DNA of 64,000 nt, taken from the NCBI GenBank assembly GCA_025774555.1, contig JALGVT010000006.1, positions 1 to 64,000 on the forward strand. The letters run 5' to 3'. Positions within the stretch are counted from its first letter, which is position 1. Every line of letters begins with the position of its first letter. The notes under the pieces were generated by a model that was given only the letters and a program-made list of their open reading frames with translations, searched no databases and had not been told where the DNA came from. Of this stretch, positions 34,559 to 44,282 are shown one piece after another. The position numbers were made by a program, and so were the translations under genes. Source of the stretch: a candidate division LCP-89 bacterium (GTDB lineage: Bacteria > Electryoneota > B3-LCP).

Positions 34559-35116
34559 ATGAGCGCTCGCACGAAATTAAAGACATTTATGAGGAATACC
34601 TGGGCTCGGATAGCCGCATTCCTGGTAATGCGGCGTATGCAGTACGCCTCGGATTCCCCTCTGGATTTTAACCGGCTGATGGAACAGCCGGAGGATTGGC
34701 TGCTGGTTATGCCGGCAGAAGCGAACGCTTTCGATTTGGCGATCAGGAATTGCAAAGACTTCCTATCCAGGATCGAGGGTGTGCGCATGCATCTTCTCGT
34801 GCCTTATGAATTCAGATACTGGGAGAAAACCACGGCAATTCTGAAGGTGTACCCCTATGAGCGGCATGATTTAGTACTGGGGCGTTTTCCCCGGCAGGAA
34901 CTAATGCAGAGGATCGCAAAATTAAAACCTGCTGTTGCGCTGGATTTATGCCCCTATCCAACCCCGCTGTCGCTGACCGCATCCGGGTTATCCGGCGCGC
35001 GCGTCCGGGGGTCTCTCTCCCGAAAGCAGGGAGACGGCATTTTCAATCTCCTTATAAAATCCGGAGCCGGGAATATCGAGGATCGGTACAACGCCCTGTT
35101 TTCGTACCTGTCCTGA
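34559..35116 (+). CDS. Hypothetical protein
   Basis: A 185-residue, mostly soluble protein with a basic N-terminal helix (MSARTKLKTFMRNTWARIAAFLVMRRM). The core has alternating strands and helices: DWLLVMPAEANAFDLAIR, MHLLVPYEFRYW, HDLVLGRFPRQELMQRI and AVALDLCPYPTPLSLTASGLSGARVRG. The last part resembles the glycosyltransferase family 9 pattern in which a heptosyltransferase half-domain recognises its target, but the protein is about half the usual length and lacks clear catalytic motifs. It is 30 nt from the CorC-like gene and 12 nt from the radical SAM gene, so it is probably in their operon. Confidence 0.65.
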   Translation: MSARTKLKTFMRNTWARIAAFLVMRRMQYASDSPLDFNRLMEQPEDWLLVMPAEANAFDLAIRNCKDFLSRIEGVRMHLLVPYEFRYWEKTTAILKVYPYERHDLVLGRFPRQELMQRIAKLKPAVALDLCPYPTPLSLTASGLSGARVRGSLSRKQGDGIFNLLIKSGAGNIEDRYNALFSYLS

Positions 35117-35128
35117 AGATTAACCTGA

Positions 35129-37747
35129 ATGGCTCTGAGTTTCCAACATTTAGAACAGCAGTTTCTCCCTTACGTGGAGAAACCCGACCGCTACATCGGC
35201 AGAGAAGCCGGATTACCCGCGCTCGACCAAAATCCCTTACTGCGCGTTGCCATAGCATTTCCTGATCTGTATGAATTGGGTATGTCCTACCTTGGTTTTA
35301 GGATTCTCTATCATCTTGCCAATCATCTTAAAGGGATCGCTTGTGAACGCGTCTTCATGCCCTGGTTTGACGCAGTTAAAAAGCTTCAGACAGAAAATAT
35401 CCCTCTCTTTACTCTCGAAACCAGAACCCCGCTAAAAGACCTCGACCTGATCGGTTTCAACCTGCAGTACGAATTACACGCTACCAACATATTAGCAATG
35501 CTGGATCTGGGAGAAATACCGCTCCGCTCCTGTCATAGAAACGAAGATGATCCTATCGTCATTGCCGGCGGACCGTTGTCGCACAGCCCCGAACCGTTCG
35601 CTCCGTTTTTCGATGCTATCGCTGTTGGTGATGGTGAAGAACTCTTCCCCGAGATTTTAGAAGTCCTTAAACTTGAGCAGGAGAACGGTTCATCCCGCAT
35701 GAAAAAAGTCCGGGCTCTCGGTGATATTGCAGGCGTTTACCTGCCTGCGTTTTATCATGCAGAATATAATGAACAGGGCAGATATTGCGGATTGAAATGT
35801 GATGAACCGAGCTTACCTTCAACGGTCCGAGCCCGCATAACGCCCGAACTGCTGCCGGAGTATTATCCGGCGACACCGATCGTTCCCATTCTTGAAACGA
35901 CACATAGCCGATATGTTATGGAAATAGCGCGGGGCTGCAGCCGCGGCTGCCGTTTCTGCGGCCCCGGCATGATTCATCGTCCGGTGCGCGAAAGACCGAT
36001 CTCCGACCTGATCATGGAAGCGCAGGCAGGTTTGACCGCGACAGGTTATTCAGATCTTTCTCTGCTCTCGCTCTCAACGGCTGATTATCGAAATCTCGAA
36101 CAGCTTCTGGATGGATTGCAACCGGTTCTTAAGGCAAACCGAGCGAAGCTCTCTTACCCATCATTGCGCCCGGATATGTTCACCGAACAGATGGCAGACC
36201 GAGCTTCAGATAATGCCAGAACCGGCTTGACCTTCGCGCCTGAAGCCGCCACTCCCCGCTTGAGGAAGGTTATCAATAAAGATACGACCGATGAAGCTCT
36301 GTTGAATGCAGTGAAATTGGCTTTTGAACGGGGTTGGAGAGTTGTTAAGCTCTATTTTATGATCGGATTACCTGAAGAATCCGATGAGGACGTCGAAGCT
36401 ATTGCCGCGCTTGTGGATAAGGTATGCGGCATAGCGCGTTTATTCAAAGGCAAAAAAATCAATGTATCAGTCTCGCCCTTTTCACCTAAACCTCATACGC
36501 CTTTTGAACGTGCCCGACAGCTTCATCCTGATGAGATACGACGGAGATTATCGATACTCAAAGAGGGTTTCCGCGGCAATCGCATGGTGAACCTCGATCT
36601 GCGGCAGCCTGTAAACTCCCGAGTTGAATGCGTTTTAGGGCGAGGAGACCGGCGTGCGGCGGACGCCATTGAAGCTTGTTACCGGACGGGCGGTATTTTC
36701 GACGCATGGAGCGATGGTTTTTCATTCACGCGCTGGGAGAAGGCATTCAGGGATTGCGGAATCGATCCCGATGAAGCGATCCAAAGCATAAACAGCGATA
36801 TCAGGCTGCCCTGGGATCATATTGATACCGGCATCGATCCCGAGTTCTTGCTTTCGGAATTAGAAAATGGTCGGCAGAGCGAGTTGACGCCTGACTGCCG
36901 CCATGACGGCTGCCAGTTCTGCGGACTGCAGACGGATTCCAAGCTGCCCTGTCCTGAGACGCCCGATGTTCCCGTTTCGATACCAAAGATAATTAGTCGG
37001 GTGGATGTGCCTGATGATTATTACCGTTATCGAATGATCTACAGCAGAGGGAGGGAATCGAAGTTCACGCCTCATCTGAGCATTATGGGAATTCTGGAGC
37101 GTGCTCTGCGGAGGTTGGGGACTCTACTGGAATTCACACAAGGGTATAAACCGCATATCAGGTATTCATCATCTCCGCCCTTGAGCTTTGGATTCACTTC
37201 GCATGCTGAATTGCTGGATTTTGGCATCGCAGAGCCGTGGTCAGCAGAAATGATGGACATTTTCCGCAACGCACTGCCGGGGGGAATTGAAATAGTGAAT
37301 GTTTTTAAGCAGCCGCAGGGATTGCCCAGTATAGGCTCGTTCAGCGCATTTCTTTACAAGGCAGTCCGTATTGATGGTGATTTACCAGAAAATATTCAGG
37401 AGAACATCAGCAAGATATTGGCGGAGGAGACAATCACTATTCACCGAATTACGCCCAAAAAGGCGAGAACTTTCAACGCGCGTCCGGGCATCTGGAGACT
37501 TGAGAGTAGGGGGGGCGAGATATTAATGGGATTGCGGAGAGAGGATGGTCCTGTTCCCCGCGTGGAAGAGGTTATTAGTTATTTAATGGGGGAAAGTAAC
37601 AATAAAGATGACGGGGGAGAACACCTGACAGGTTCCTGGGAAATAGAGCGACTGGGAATGTGGTGGGAAATAGAAGGGATCCGCATATCACCGTTAGGTG
37701 ATCCTGAGGAAACAACAGCAAATATTAAGATTGAATTAATGACATGA
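35129..37747 (+). CDS. Radical SAM protein with B12-binding-like and DUF2344 domains (TIGR03960/TIGR03936 fusion)
   Basis: An 872-residue fusion. The N-terminal ~30-180 resembles a cobalamin-binding domain (LYELGMSYLGFRILYHL, IAGGPL). The radical SAM core binds a 4Fe-4S cluster through Cys270, Cys274 and Cys277 in CSRGCRFC. Further core motifs are LTFAPEAATPRLR and LYFMIGLPEE. The C-terminal ~230 residues begin at MIYSRGRESKFTPHLSIM and form the DUF2344 (TIGR03936) domain, which in many genomes is a separate gene. Three Cys near CRHDGCQFCG may bind metal. The reaction is unknown; the fused pair is usually followed by RNase G, as here (4-nt ATGA overlap), which suggests a link to RNA processing or modification. 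Confidence 0.85.
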   Translation: MALSFQHLEQQFLPYVEKPDRYIGREAGLPALDQNPLLRVAIAFPDLYELGMSYLGFRILYHLANHLKGIACERVFMPWFDAVKKLQTENIPLFTLETRTPLKDLDLIGFNLQYELHATNILAMLDLGEIPLRSCHRNEDDPIVIAGGPLSHSPEPFAPFFDAIAVGDGEELFPEILEVLKLEQENGSSRMKKVRALGDIAGVYLPAFYHAEYNEQGRYCGLKCDEPSLPSTVRARITPELLPEYYPATPIVPILETTHSRYVMEIARGCSRGCRFCGPGMIHRPVRERPISDLIMEAQAGLTATGYSDLSLLSLSTADYRNLEQLLDGLQPVLKANRAKLSYPSLRPDMFTEQMADRASDNARTGLTFAPEAATPRLRKVINKDTTDEALLNAVKLAFERGWRVVKLYFMIGLPEESDEDVEAIAALVDKVCGIARLFKGKKINVSVSPFSPKPHTPFERARQLHPDEIRRRLSILKEGFRGNRMVNLDLRQPVNSRVECVLGRGDRRAADAIEACYRTGGIFDAWSDGFSFTRWEKAFRDCGIDPDEAIQSINSDIRLPWDHIDTGIDPEFLLSELENGRQSELTPDCRHDGCQFCGLQTDSKLPCPETPDVPVSIPKIISRVDVPDDYYRYRMIYSRGRESKFTPHLSIMGILERALRRLGTLLEFTQGYKPHIRYSSSPPLSFGFTSHAELLDFGIAEPWSAEMMDIFRNALPGGIEIVNVFKQPQGLPSIGSFSAFLYKAVRIDGDLPENIQENISKILAEETITIHRITPKKARTFNARPGIWRLESRGGEILMGLRREDGPVPRVEEVISYLMGESNNKDDGGEHLTGSWEIERLGMWWEIEGIRISPLGDPEETTANIKIELMT

Positions 37748-39282
37748 AAGTAAAAAAAGAGATAATAATAAACGCTACTCCGACGGAATCCCGCATTGCC
37801 ATGCTGGAAAATGGAGAACTCGCCGAACTTTTTGTGGAAAGACCCAAGCACGAACGTACTCTGGGGAATATCTACAAAGGGATCGTGCGGAAGGTTGTCC
37901 CCGGTATGCAGGCGGCTTTTGTCCATTTTGGCGGAACGACAGATTCATTCCTGCACTTCTCTGATGTGGCTGACGTAGGCAGCACCGGCGGACAGATCCC
38001 CATTCCGATCGTTGAAATGACGATACAGGAGCAGGACGGCAGCCACCGCGTGGTGCGAGCGCCCTTGAAGAATGGTCAGGAAATAGTAATTCAAGTAATC
38101 AAGGAACCGATCGGCAGTAAGGGACCTCGTGTGACGTCACAGGTTTCTCTCGCGGGCAGGTATCTGGTGCTTGTCCCCGGACAAAGTGATTCCGGGATTT
38201 CGCGCCGCATTACGAATTTTCAGGAGCGCAGGAGGCTGCGGAGTATTGCCCGTAATATTCGTCCCAAAGGGTTTGGATTGATCGTGCGTACTGTGGCGGA
38301 AGGGCACGACATAGAAGAGCTGAAAGGTGATCTAAATTCATTGATAGAGCAGTGGAGGGAGGTTGAGAAGGAGATTTATAAGCAGCCTTCTCCCAGTCTC
38401 ATCTATCAGGATATGAGTATGGCGTTCAGCGTGGTCCGCGACCTGTGCACGCCGGACATAGGTCAGCTCGTGGTCGATTCCAAGCTGCTTTATTCCGACA
38501 TCAAGCAATATCTGAAGGAAGTTTCACCTCAGATCGTCGATACACTCCATCTTTACCGTGGCAGGATTCCAATCTTCGACTACTACCAAATCGAGCAGAA
38601 GATCGAGAACATCATTTCGCGGCGAGTGCATTTGGAAGGCGGCGGATCGATTATTATCGATCATGGCGAAGCTATGGTCGTCATCGACGTCAATTCCGGA
38701 CGTTTCATGGGGAAAAAGGATCACGAGGAGAATTCCTTGAAGGTCAATCTGCGCGCTGCCAGAGAGGTTACACGGCAGCTTCGGCTGCGTGACATCGGCG
38801 GGTTGATTGTGATCGATTTCATCGACCTGGTCGAGGAGAAGAACCGCCGCAAGGTGTACGATGAAATGAAGAAGGGATTGAAAAACGACCGCGCCAAGAC
38901 TGATCTGCTGCCTCTGAGCGAATTCGGTTTGATGGAGATGACCCGGCAGCGCCTTAGACCCGCGCTTTTGTACACCTTGAATGAGCCTTGTCCTGCCTGC
39001 CGCGGGACTGGCATGGTGCCTTCCACAGAAACGATTATCACCCGCCTCGAACGCTGGATAAGCCGCTTCCGCGCGGGAACGAAAGAGCCCAGAGTGCGCC
39101 TGACAGTTCATCCTGAAATGGCGGGGATACTGCACTCTGAAGGGAAGTCCCGCCTGCGCCAGCTTATGTTGAAGCATCTAATCTATATAAAGCTCGAGGA
39201 AGACGCCACCCTGCGGCAGGATGAATTCATCGGCTATTCCTACCGCCATAAAAAGGACGTTACCGCAGAATATGATGTGTAA
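37744..39282 (+). CDS. rng: Ribonuclease G/E
   Basis: A 512-residue endoribonuclease that starts rRNA and mRNA processing. The S1 RNA-binding domain lies at ~37-130 (LGNIYKGIVRKVVPGMQAAF). The catalytic DNase I-like domain has VVIDVNSGRFMGKKD and GLIVIDFIDL (the two Asp that hold Mg). The zinc-link region is CPACRGTG (~418-425). There is no long C-terminal scaffold, as in RNase G. The ATG overlaps the radical SAM stop by 4 nt. It ends 50 nt before a fold-back repeat. Confidence 0.92.
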   Translation: MKVKKEIIINATPTESRIAMLENGELAELFVERPKHERTLGNIYKGIVRKVVPGMQAAFVHFGGTTDSFLHFSDVADVGSTGGQIPIPIVEMTIQEQDGSHRVVRAPLKNGQEIVIQVIKEPIGSKGPRVTSQVSLAGRYLVLVPGQSDSGISRRITNFQERRRLRSIARNIRPKGFGLIVRTVAEGHDIEELKGDLNSLIEQWREVEKEIYKQPSPSLIYQDMSMAFSVVRDLCTPDIGQLVVDSKLLYSDIKQYLKEVSPQIVDTLHLYRGRIPIFDYYQIEQKIENIISRRVHLEGGGSIIIDHGEAMVVIDVNSGRFMGKKDHEENSLKVNLRAAREVTRQLRLRDIGGLIVIDFIDLVEEKNRRKVYDEMKKGLKNDRAKTDLLPLSEFGLMEMTRQRLRPALLYTLNEPCPACRGTGMVPSTETIITRLERWISRFRAGTKEPRVRLTVHPEMAGILHSEGKSRLRQLMLKHLIYIKLEEDATLRQDEFIGYSYRHKKDVTAEYDV

Positions 39283-39331
39283 ATAGCGGTTCCGGAGGGC
39301 AGACATTCCTATCTACCTATCAATATACAAT

Positions 39332-39486
39332 GGGGCTGTCCCAAAAGCCTAATAATAGTCCTTGCGAGACCCAATTCATTGGGTCGAAGCAATCTCCAAA
39401 GCTATATAAAATATGAGATTGCTTTGTCATCCGTCGGCTGACTGATTCCTCGCAATGACACCGTCGGGTACTTTTGGGACAGCCCC
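39332..39486. repeat. Fold-back (MITE-like) element, copy 3; also a potential terminator
   Basis: 155 bp with perfect ends GGGGCTGTCCCAAAAG and CTTTTGGGACAGCCCC. The interior shares CCTTGCGAG, CAATCTC, ATATGAGATTGC and CCTCGCAATGACACCGTCG with copies 1 and 4. The right end runs into a T-rich tail, so transcripts of rng could end here. Confidence 0.85.
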
Positions 39487-39691
39487 TTTTTTTATTTTAT
39501 TTTGTGATCCACATCACCTATATCATTTATAAATATTCTATCATATTAGAGCTTGAATCCGCTCTTTTTTTATCTATATTTTCAATGGCGCCCGCTCGAT
39601 TTGATTCTGCTTCTCTAAACGACGCTTCGTGATATTTTAAATCACATAATTCCCCTTCCAAACTACCTACAATCACTAAGGAGGCAGACAG

Positions 39692-41971
39692 ATGAATAGA
39701 GTTGTTACTTCTTTTTTTCTCACCATTCTGATCCTCGGATTCGTTGTATTTGTCGCGCAGGCTGAAACCTTCGGTCCTATGCGCGCATTGCCGCAGGAAC
39801 AATCAGGATATGACATTTACCTTCCCTACAACCCTTCGCACCTGATGGTTCGCTTCAAAGCAGGCATCTCCGATGCCGCTTATGAAGAACTATTGGATGA
39901 GATCGGCGGCTGGGTTGAATGGGACTACGAGGAAATCAGCTGGCAGTTGATCCGCTATGACATGGGAATCAGCTATGACGAGATGAAGTCCTGTGTGCAG
40001 GCACGGGATATACCTGATATCCAACGGCTGCTCAACGCCGCCATGAAAACAGCTGCGGAGAAAGCGGAACGGCTGCGTTCCAGCCAGTGGGTGGAGTTGG
40101 TCGAGTTCGACTACTATTTCGAGCTGTTCGACCTGGATTACACTCCTGACGATCCCTTCTTCATTGACCTCGATCCGGTGGCGGGAAACGTCGATCCGCA
40201 GCAATGGACGATGTTCGACGTGCAGCTCCCACAAGCGTGGGACATCACCCAGGGATCGGAAGAGGTCATCATCGCCATCATAGATTCAGGGACGGACATC
40301 GATCATCCCGATCTTGAGGATAACATCGCGAGATTCCCCGGAGGCGCAGTGCTGGGCAGAGATTTCGTGGGCGGTAAAAACGGCACTATCCTGGAGATAT
40401 TCCTGCCGGTTCAGCAGGACGGCAACCCGGACATCCATCATAATGATGGAGTAAATGACGGCTGGGGACTGCCTGATCCTTCCGCGGGCGATGGATGCGA
40501 TGTACTTGGTTTGGCTTCCAACGAATGCGATCTGGGTGTCTTTCACGGTACGTTCACCGCTTCGTGCGCTTCTTCCGTCACCGATAACGCCGAAGGGGGC
40601 GCGGGAGCGGGTTTCAACGTCAAGATTATGCCGGTACGCTGTATCTCGCCGGAAGGCGGTTTGATCGAGTCAATGTGGGCTTCGACTTCTGTGCTGACGA
40701 TGGGAGTGAATTGGGCTGTCGATAATGAAGCGGATATCATCAGCATGTCTCTGGGGCTGCCGTCTAATTTAGCTCCACAGGGTTTGCATGACGCTATCAT
40801 CAACGCTTACAACAACGGGATAACGGTTTTCGCCGCGTCCGGCAATTCCGGGGCTCAGGAAAGCTACGTGCCTGCTTTGTGGGATGAAACCTTTGCCGTT
40901 GGCAGTTTCTCGCAGGCACACAACCGCGCCGATTTTTCGACTTACGGCAGCTTTATGGACTGTCTTGCAGGCGGCGGTCACATTGTTGGGAGCAATTACA
41001 GCACCGCGGAATGGATCTGGGGATGCTATGTTGCTTCGGTATGCGATGAGAACAACGGCGGACTCCCCGCTGGTTCGCACGGCTATACCGCTGCGATGGG
41101 AACGTCGGCAGCTTGCCCGCAGGTAGCCGGTATAGCTGGATTGATGCTCTCCGTTTCGCCGGGACTGACTCCAGATGCGCTCTATAACGTCATCCGTCAG
41201 ACCTGCCTGGACGTTGAAGCGCCTGGCTGGGACGTTGAATCGGGATATGGCATCGTTCAGGCTCGCGCCGCGCTCGACGCGCTGACAGGCACAAACGATC
41301 TTACCGTAACCCTGACGGCTCAAGGTTCGACGGTTATCCCTGCTGGTGGAGGCAGCCTGTTATACGACCTCGAAATCGAAAATATTGGAGCTACTACTGC
41401 TTACGTCGATTTCTGGGAAGACATCACCCTGCCGTCTGGATCGACCTACGGTCCGGTTATCCTCCGCACGGGATTGGCGATATCTGCGGGTCAGGTGATT
41501 GCTCGCAGTCTATCTCAGATCATTCCCGGCAGCGCTCCTGCGGGGAATTACAGACTGAATGCTTATCTCGGTGCTCACCCGTCAATCATCGACGCGGAAG
41601 ACCACCTGGCGTTTTCCAAGGCGGGCAGCGATGGCTCCAGTCCGATTACGGGATGGGCAGTTTCCGGCTGGGATATTAATCCGGTGACGGAGGAGGCTGC
41701 GCTTCCAGAGGATGTAACGCTTTATCAGAACTACCCCAATCCCTTCAATCCTACTACAGCTATCAGCTATCAGCTAACAGCTTACAGTCATGTAAATCTT
41801 GCTGTTTATGACTTAAGCGGACGAGTAGTTGCTGAGTTGGTTGATGGCTGGCGTGATGCCGGGATTCATGAGGTAACTTTCGATGCGTCTGAACTCTCAT
41901 CCGGGGTGTATATCTATCGGATGAGCGCTGGAGGAGTTACTGTATCAGGTAAAATGGCGCTGATGAAGTAA
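39692..41971 (+). CDS. Secreted subtilisin-like protease with type IX secretion sorting domain
   Basis: A 759-residue exported S8 peptidase. Signal peptide 1-24 (ending VAQAE); a propeptide-like region to ~165; catalytic Asp198 (IIDSGTDID), His285 (HGTFTA) and Ser472 (GTSAACPQVAG, variant of GTSMAxP); a beta-sandwich at ~535-640; and a C-terminal sorting domain of ~75 residues beginning LYQNYPNPFNPTT and ending in SGKMALMK. Family knowledge: this domain sends proteins through the type IX (Por) system to the cell surface. The start follows AAGGAGG. A weak TTGAAT/TATATT pair lies ~110 nt upstream. A terminator follows. It is monocistronic. Confidence 0.92.
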   Translation: MNRVVTSFFLTILILGFVVFVAQAETFGPMRALPQEQSGYDIYLPYNPSHLMVRFKAGISDAAYEELLDEIGGWVEWDYEEISWQLIRYDMGISYDEMKSCVQARDIPDIQRLLNAAMKTAAEKAERLRSSQWVELVEFDYYFELFDLDYTPDDPFFIDLDPVAGNVDPQQWTMFDVQLPQAWDITQGSEEVIIAIIDSGTDIDHPDLEDNIARFPGGAVLGRDFVGGKNGTILEIFLPVQQDGNPDIHHNDGVNDGWGLPDPSAGDGCDVLGLASNECDLGVFHGTFTASCASSVTDNAEGGAGAGFNVKIMPVRCISPEGGLIESMWASTSVLTMGVNWAVDNEADIISMSLGLPSNLAPQGLHDAIINAYNNGITVFAASGNSGAQESYVPALWDETFAVGSFSQAHNRADFSTYGSFMDCLAGGGHIVGSNYSTAEWIWGCYVASVCDENNGGLPAGSHGYTAAMGTSAACPQVAGIAGLMLSVSPGLTPDALYNVIRQTCLDVEAPGWDVESGYGIVQARAALDALTGTNDLTVTLTAQGSTVIPAGGGSLLYDLEIENIGATTAYVDFWEDITLPSGSTYGPVILRTGLAISAGQVIARSLSQIIPGSAPAGNYRLNAYLGAHPSIIDAEDHLAFSKAGSDGSSPITGWAVSGWDINPVTEEAALPEDVTLYQNYPNPFNPTTAISYQLTAYSHVNLAVYDLSGRVVAELVDGWRDAGIHEVTFDASELSSGVYIYRMSAGGVTVSGKMALMK

Positions 41972-41995
41972 GGTAAAAGGCAAAAGGTAAAAGTG

Positions 41996-42041
41996 ATCCC
42001 CCCAGCTCCCCCTAATAAGGGGAAAGTTAGGGGGGATTTTT
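41996..42041 (+). terminator. Long imperfect hairpin with T tail after the subtilase gene
   Basis: ATCCCCCC and GGGGGGAT pair around an inner CCCC/GGGG stem, followed by TTTTCTG. It lies 25 nt after the protease stop codon. Confidence 0.7.
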
Positions 42042-42217
42042 CTGTTCAGTAGTAATTCCTAAAAAATAATCGAATTTTCGATTCTGTAAAAGGGAAGTCG
42101 CGAACTATCGGGATGCGTCGGGAATCCTGCGGCGTGTCTGACTCCGGACAAGCCGGAGTGACAACCCTTTTTCCTGTGCCGTCAGGAGTTTCCTCCTGAT
42201 GGCATTTTGCGGAGGTT

Positions 42218-42272
42218 GCATGGGATTCAAATCCCATGCCCGGCTTTAGCCTCAATCCCGATAAATCGGGAT
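42218..42272. repeat. Two-hairpin dispersed repeat, copy 3
   Basis: First palindrome 42218-42239 (GCATGGGATT, AA, ATCCCATGC), linker CCGGCTTTAGCCTCA, second palindrome ATCCCGATAAATCGGGAT (42255-42272). The copy at 44364..44419 is nearly identical. Confidence 0.8.
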
Positions 42273-42587
42273 GATGTCATGCGAAGTTCGGTGATTATTT
42301 GCCCACCACCCCACCGCTTGTGGCTGAGACACTCCTACGGTGTGTGGCCGGGACAGCTCGATGTCCCGGGTGTAACTGCTCTTCTTTTATATCCATGTCA
42401 CTTTCCCCCCGATATTCCCACACCACCATCCGATCACACTAAAACCCGCTGAAATAAGTCTTGTTTTTTAGGTGTGATTAGCCTATTATACACAAACAGG
42501 TAAATAAATTTGAATGTAGTGTGGTGAAAGCACTGTTTATATTAGCATCTGCGTTTGTACTTATTGGATCGATCTCCTGTTACTGCA

Positions 42588-42643
42588 GCCTTGGTGCCCC
42601 ACTGCTTCGTTGTGGATTTCTTCCTCACGTCTCCATCCTGGTG
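42588..42643. repeat. 56-bp dispersed repeat, left copy
   Basis: Begins CCTTGGTGCCCCACTGC, has TTTCTTCCTCACGTCTCC and ends ATCCTGGTG. The second copy at 44283..44338 differs in the central hairpin (ACTGCTTCGTTGTGG here, ACCGCTCAGCGGTGG there), which stays palindromic. Confidence 0.75.
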
Positions 42644-42736
42644 TGGGGTCTGCACCCGAATCAGCCAGAGGCTGATAAGTAAATGTCGGGGACACCTTAA
42701 GCAATACAGGTCATTTTCACAAAAGGAGAAATAGAA

Positions 42737-42844
42737 ATGGGTGACAAAGGAAAAAAAGACAAGGGTAAGAGAGAAGATCAGAAAAAGAGCCAGCGTAGTC
42801 CCAAAGAAAAACGCAGAGATAAGAAAGAAAAGAAAAATAAATAA
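42737..42844 (+). CDS. Small Lys-rich protein (35 aa)
   Basis: A 35-residue, highly basic protein starting MGDKGKKDKGKREDQKK, with SPKEKRRDKKEKKNK at the end. AAAAGGAGAA stands 6 nt before the ATG. I recall similar MGDKGKKDKGK-type small proteins in other bacteria, which supports a real gene, but no function is known. It is the only plausible gene in the 42-42.9 kb repeat region and lies 62 nt left of the IS481-family element. Confidence 0.65.
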   Translation: MGDKGKKDKGKREDQKKSQRSPKEKRRDKKEKKNK

Positions 42845-42906
42845 TTGCCCGCTGGTGTTCGTAGTCCGTGTTCAACCTGAACCGTAACTGTGCTGTCAGG
42901 TCTCCG

Positions 42907-44269
42907 TGTATAATATCAAGAGATAGTTTACAAATGTTTCATGAGATGGTATACAGTTCTCTGGTTGTTTTTTTTTTCTGTCCTAAGTCAGGCAAGCCGT
43001 AGGATTGCCTGACTTAGGAATTCGTTCTTTGATCTCGTATCGGTTTAGTCAAATGGATTTCCCGTACAAAATGGTTACGGAAATAGACATGCCAATAACC
43101 AGTTCCTAATGGTCTGATTTCTACGGTCCAGCCAGCTAAACCGCGCCCAATTACAATTCGTTGACCACCGAGGCTGATTTGTCCTCTGGAGCTGACTCGC
43201 CGATAGATACTGTCTGGTTTACCCAGACGAGCACACCGATCCGGTTGCACAAAAGATCGATCGCTGTGTTCATAACGACTGATGGGCGATTCATCGCCAA
43301 GCTCTTGATGAGGACGAATATGATTGTATTGGTAGCGCCATTCGTCGAAGCGACTTTGCCAGGAAGTTCTATCGCTGTATCCGTGGCGACTTAGCACTTC
43401 GATTTTCAGGGTCCTCCAGAAACGTTCGATCTTGCCCTGCGTCTGTGGGTGGGCGATCCGACCTTGTGTATGTTGAACTCCGCAAGCCCATGAATAAACG
43501 CGGAAAGCGGACGTAGTATCGTCTTCCATGCGGAATTGAGCCCCATGATCAGTCAAAGTTCGTTTAGGAAAACCGTGCTGACGAGATGCCTTAATCCAGC
43601 AGTTGATAACGCCGTTGGCACTGAAATCGGGAAGCATCCATAATCCCAAAAGGTAACGAGAATGGTCGTCCAAAAGCCCTGCCGGATAGATTTTACGGTG
43701 GTCAGGCAACCGGATAAGCGCCTTCAGATCCATCTGCCACAGATCATTGGGATGAGGATGTTCAAAACGACCTACAGCCGGCCATTCAGGCTTCGGTGGA
43801 GGGGTCTCAATTAATCCCTTCCGTTTTAAAATCCGGGCAATGGTAGCGATAGACGGTAACTGGTCTTGTGTAACTCGGTCTCGCAACAGACGGTGTAACT
43901 TGCGTGGACCCCAGTAAGGATAGTCTAGTCTGAGTGCTACCACTTGAGCTTCGATTGCAGCATCAGTGCAATGCGGCGAATGATGCGGGCGGTGACTGCG
44001 ATCACACAATCCGTCTGTGCCTTCTTCTTGAAAACGGCGAAGCCATTTGTAGCCGGTCCGGCGAGTGATTTTAAATTGCTGACAAAGAGCGCTGATATTA
44101 GATCCTGGCTCGCAAGCCAGTTTACAAAATTCATAGCGCTGCGACATGATGCTCTCTACTTTCCAAGCCATATCTTATGACCTCCTGTTTGGTACAGGCC
44201 CTTAAGATAAGGCTAAAAAGTGTATACCATGTCCCGTAACACTTGTATACTATGTCATGATACAGTACA
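42907..44269 (-). mobile_element. IS481-family insertion sequence, 1363 bp
   Basis: Ends start TGTA on both strands (42907 and 44269). The imperfect terminal inverted repeats of ~50 bp share the blocks TATCA, ATAGT, TACAA and ATGGTATACA. The target duplication is TCCG (42903-42906 and 44270-44273). It contains one transposase gene read leftwards. Both ends and the transposase core motifs are intact, so it may still be active. Confidence 0.88.
43014..44171 (-). CDS. IS481-family transposase
   Basis: A 385-residue DDE transposase. N-terminal helix-turn-helix (~22-50, ISALCQQFKITRRTGYKWLRRF) binds the ends; the rve integrase core has Asp148 (LWQMDLKA), Asp208 (TLTDHGAQF) and Glu249 (GKIERFWRTLK). 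A C-terminal beta-rich tail follows. Length and the single ORF agree with IS481 rather than IS3, which has two frames. No stop or frameshift interrupts it. Two in-frame ATG codons (43014-side end fixed; starts at 44171 or 44147) are possible. Confidence 0.92.
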   Translation of the reverse strand: MAWKVESIMSQRYEFCKLACEPGSNISALCQQFKITRRTGYKWLRRFQEEGTDGLCDRSHRPHHSPHCTDAAIEAQVVALRLDYPYWGPRKLHRLLRDRVTQDQLPSIATIARILKRKGLIETPPPKPEWPAVGRFEHPHPNDLWQMDLKALIRLPDHRKIYPAGLLDDHSRYLLGLWMLPDFSANGVINCWIKASRQHGFPKRTLTDHGAQFRMEDDTTSAFRVYSWACGVQHTQGRIAHPQTQGKIERFWRTLKIEVLSRHGYSDRTSWQSRFDEWRYQYNHIRPHQELGDESPISRYEHSDRSFVQPDRCARLGKPDSIYRRVSSRGQISLGGQRIVIGRGLAGWTVEIRPLGTGYWHVYFRNHFVREIHLTKPIRDQRTNS

Positions 44270-44282
44270 TCCGCACCTGACA

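Larger units (their letters stand above)
42042..42736. other. Gene-free repeat-rich stretch
   Basis: About 700 bp without a supported gene. It holds a series of short palindromes: TCAGGAG/CTCCTGA at ~42182, the two-hairpin module at 42218..42272, CACTCC/GGTGTG at ~42329, CGGGACA/TGTCCCG at ~42352, and a longer repeat at 42588..42643 that recurs at 44283..44338. Confidence 0.6.
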
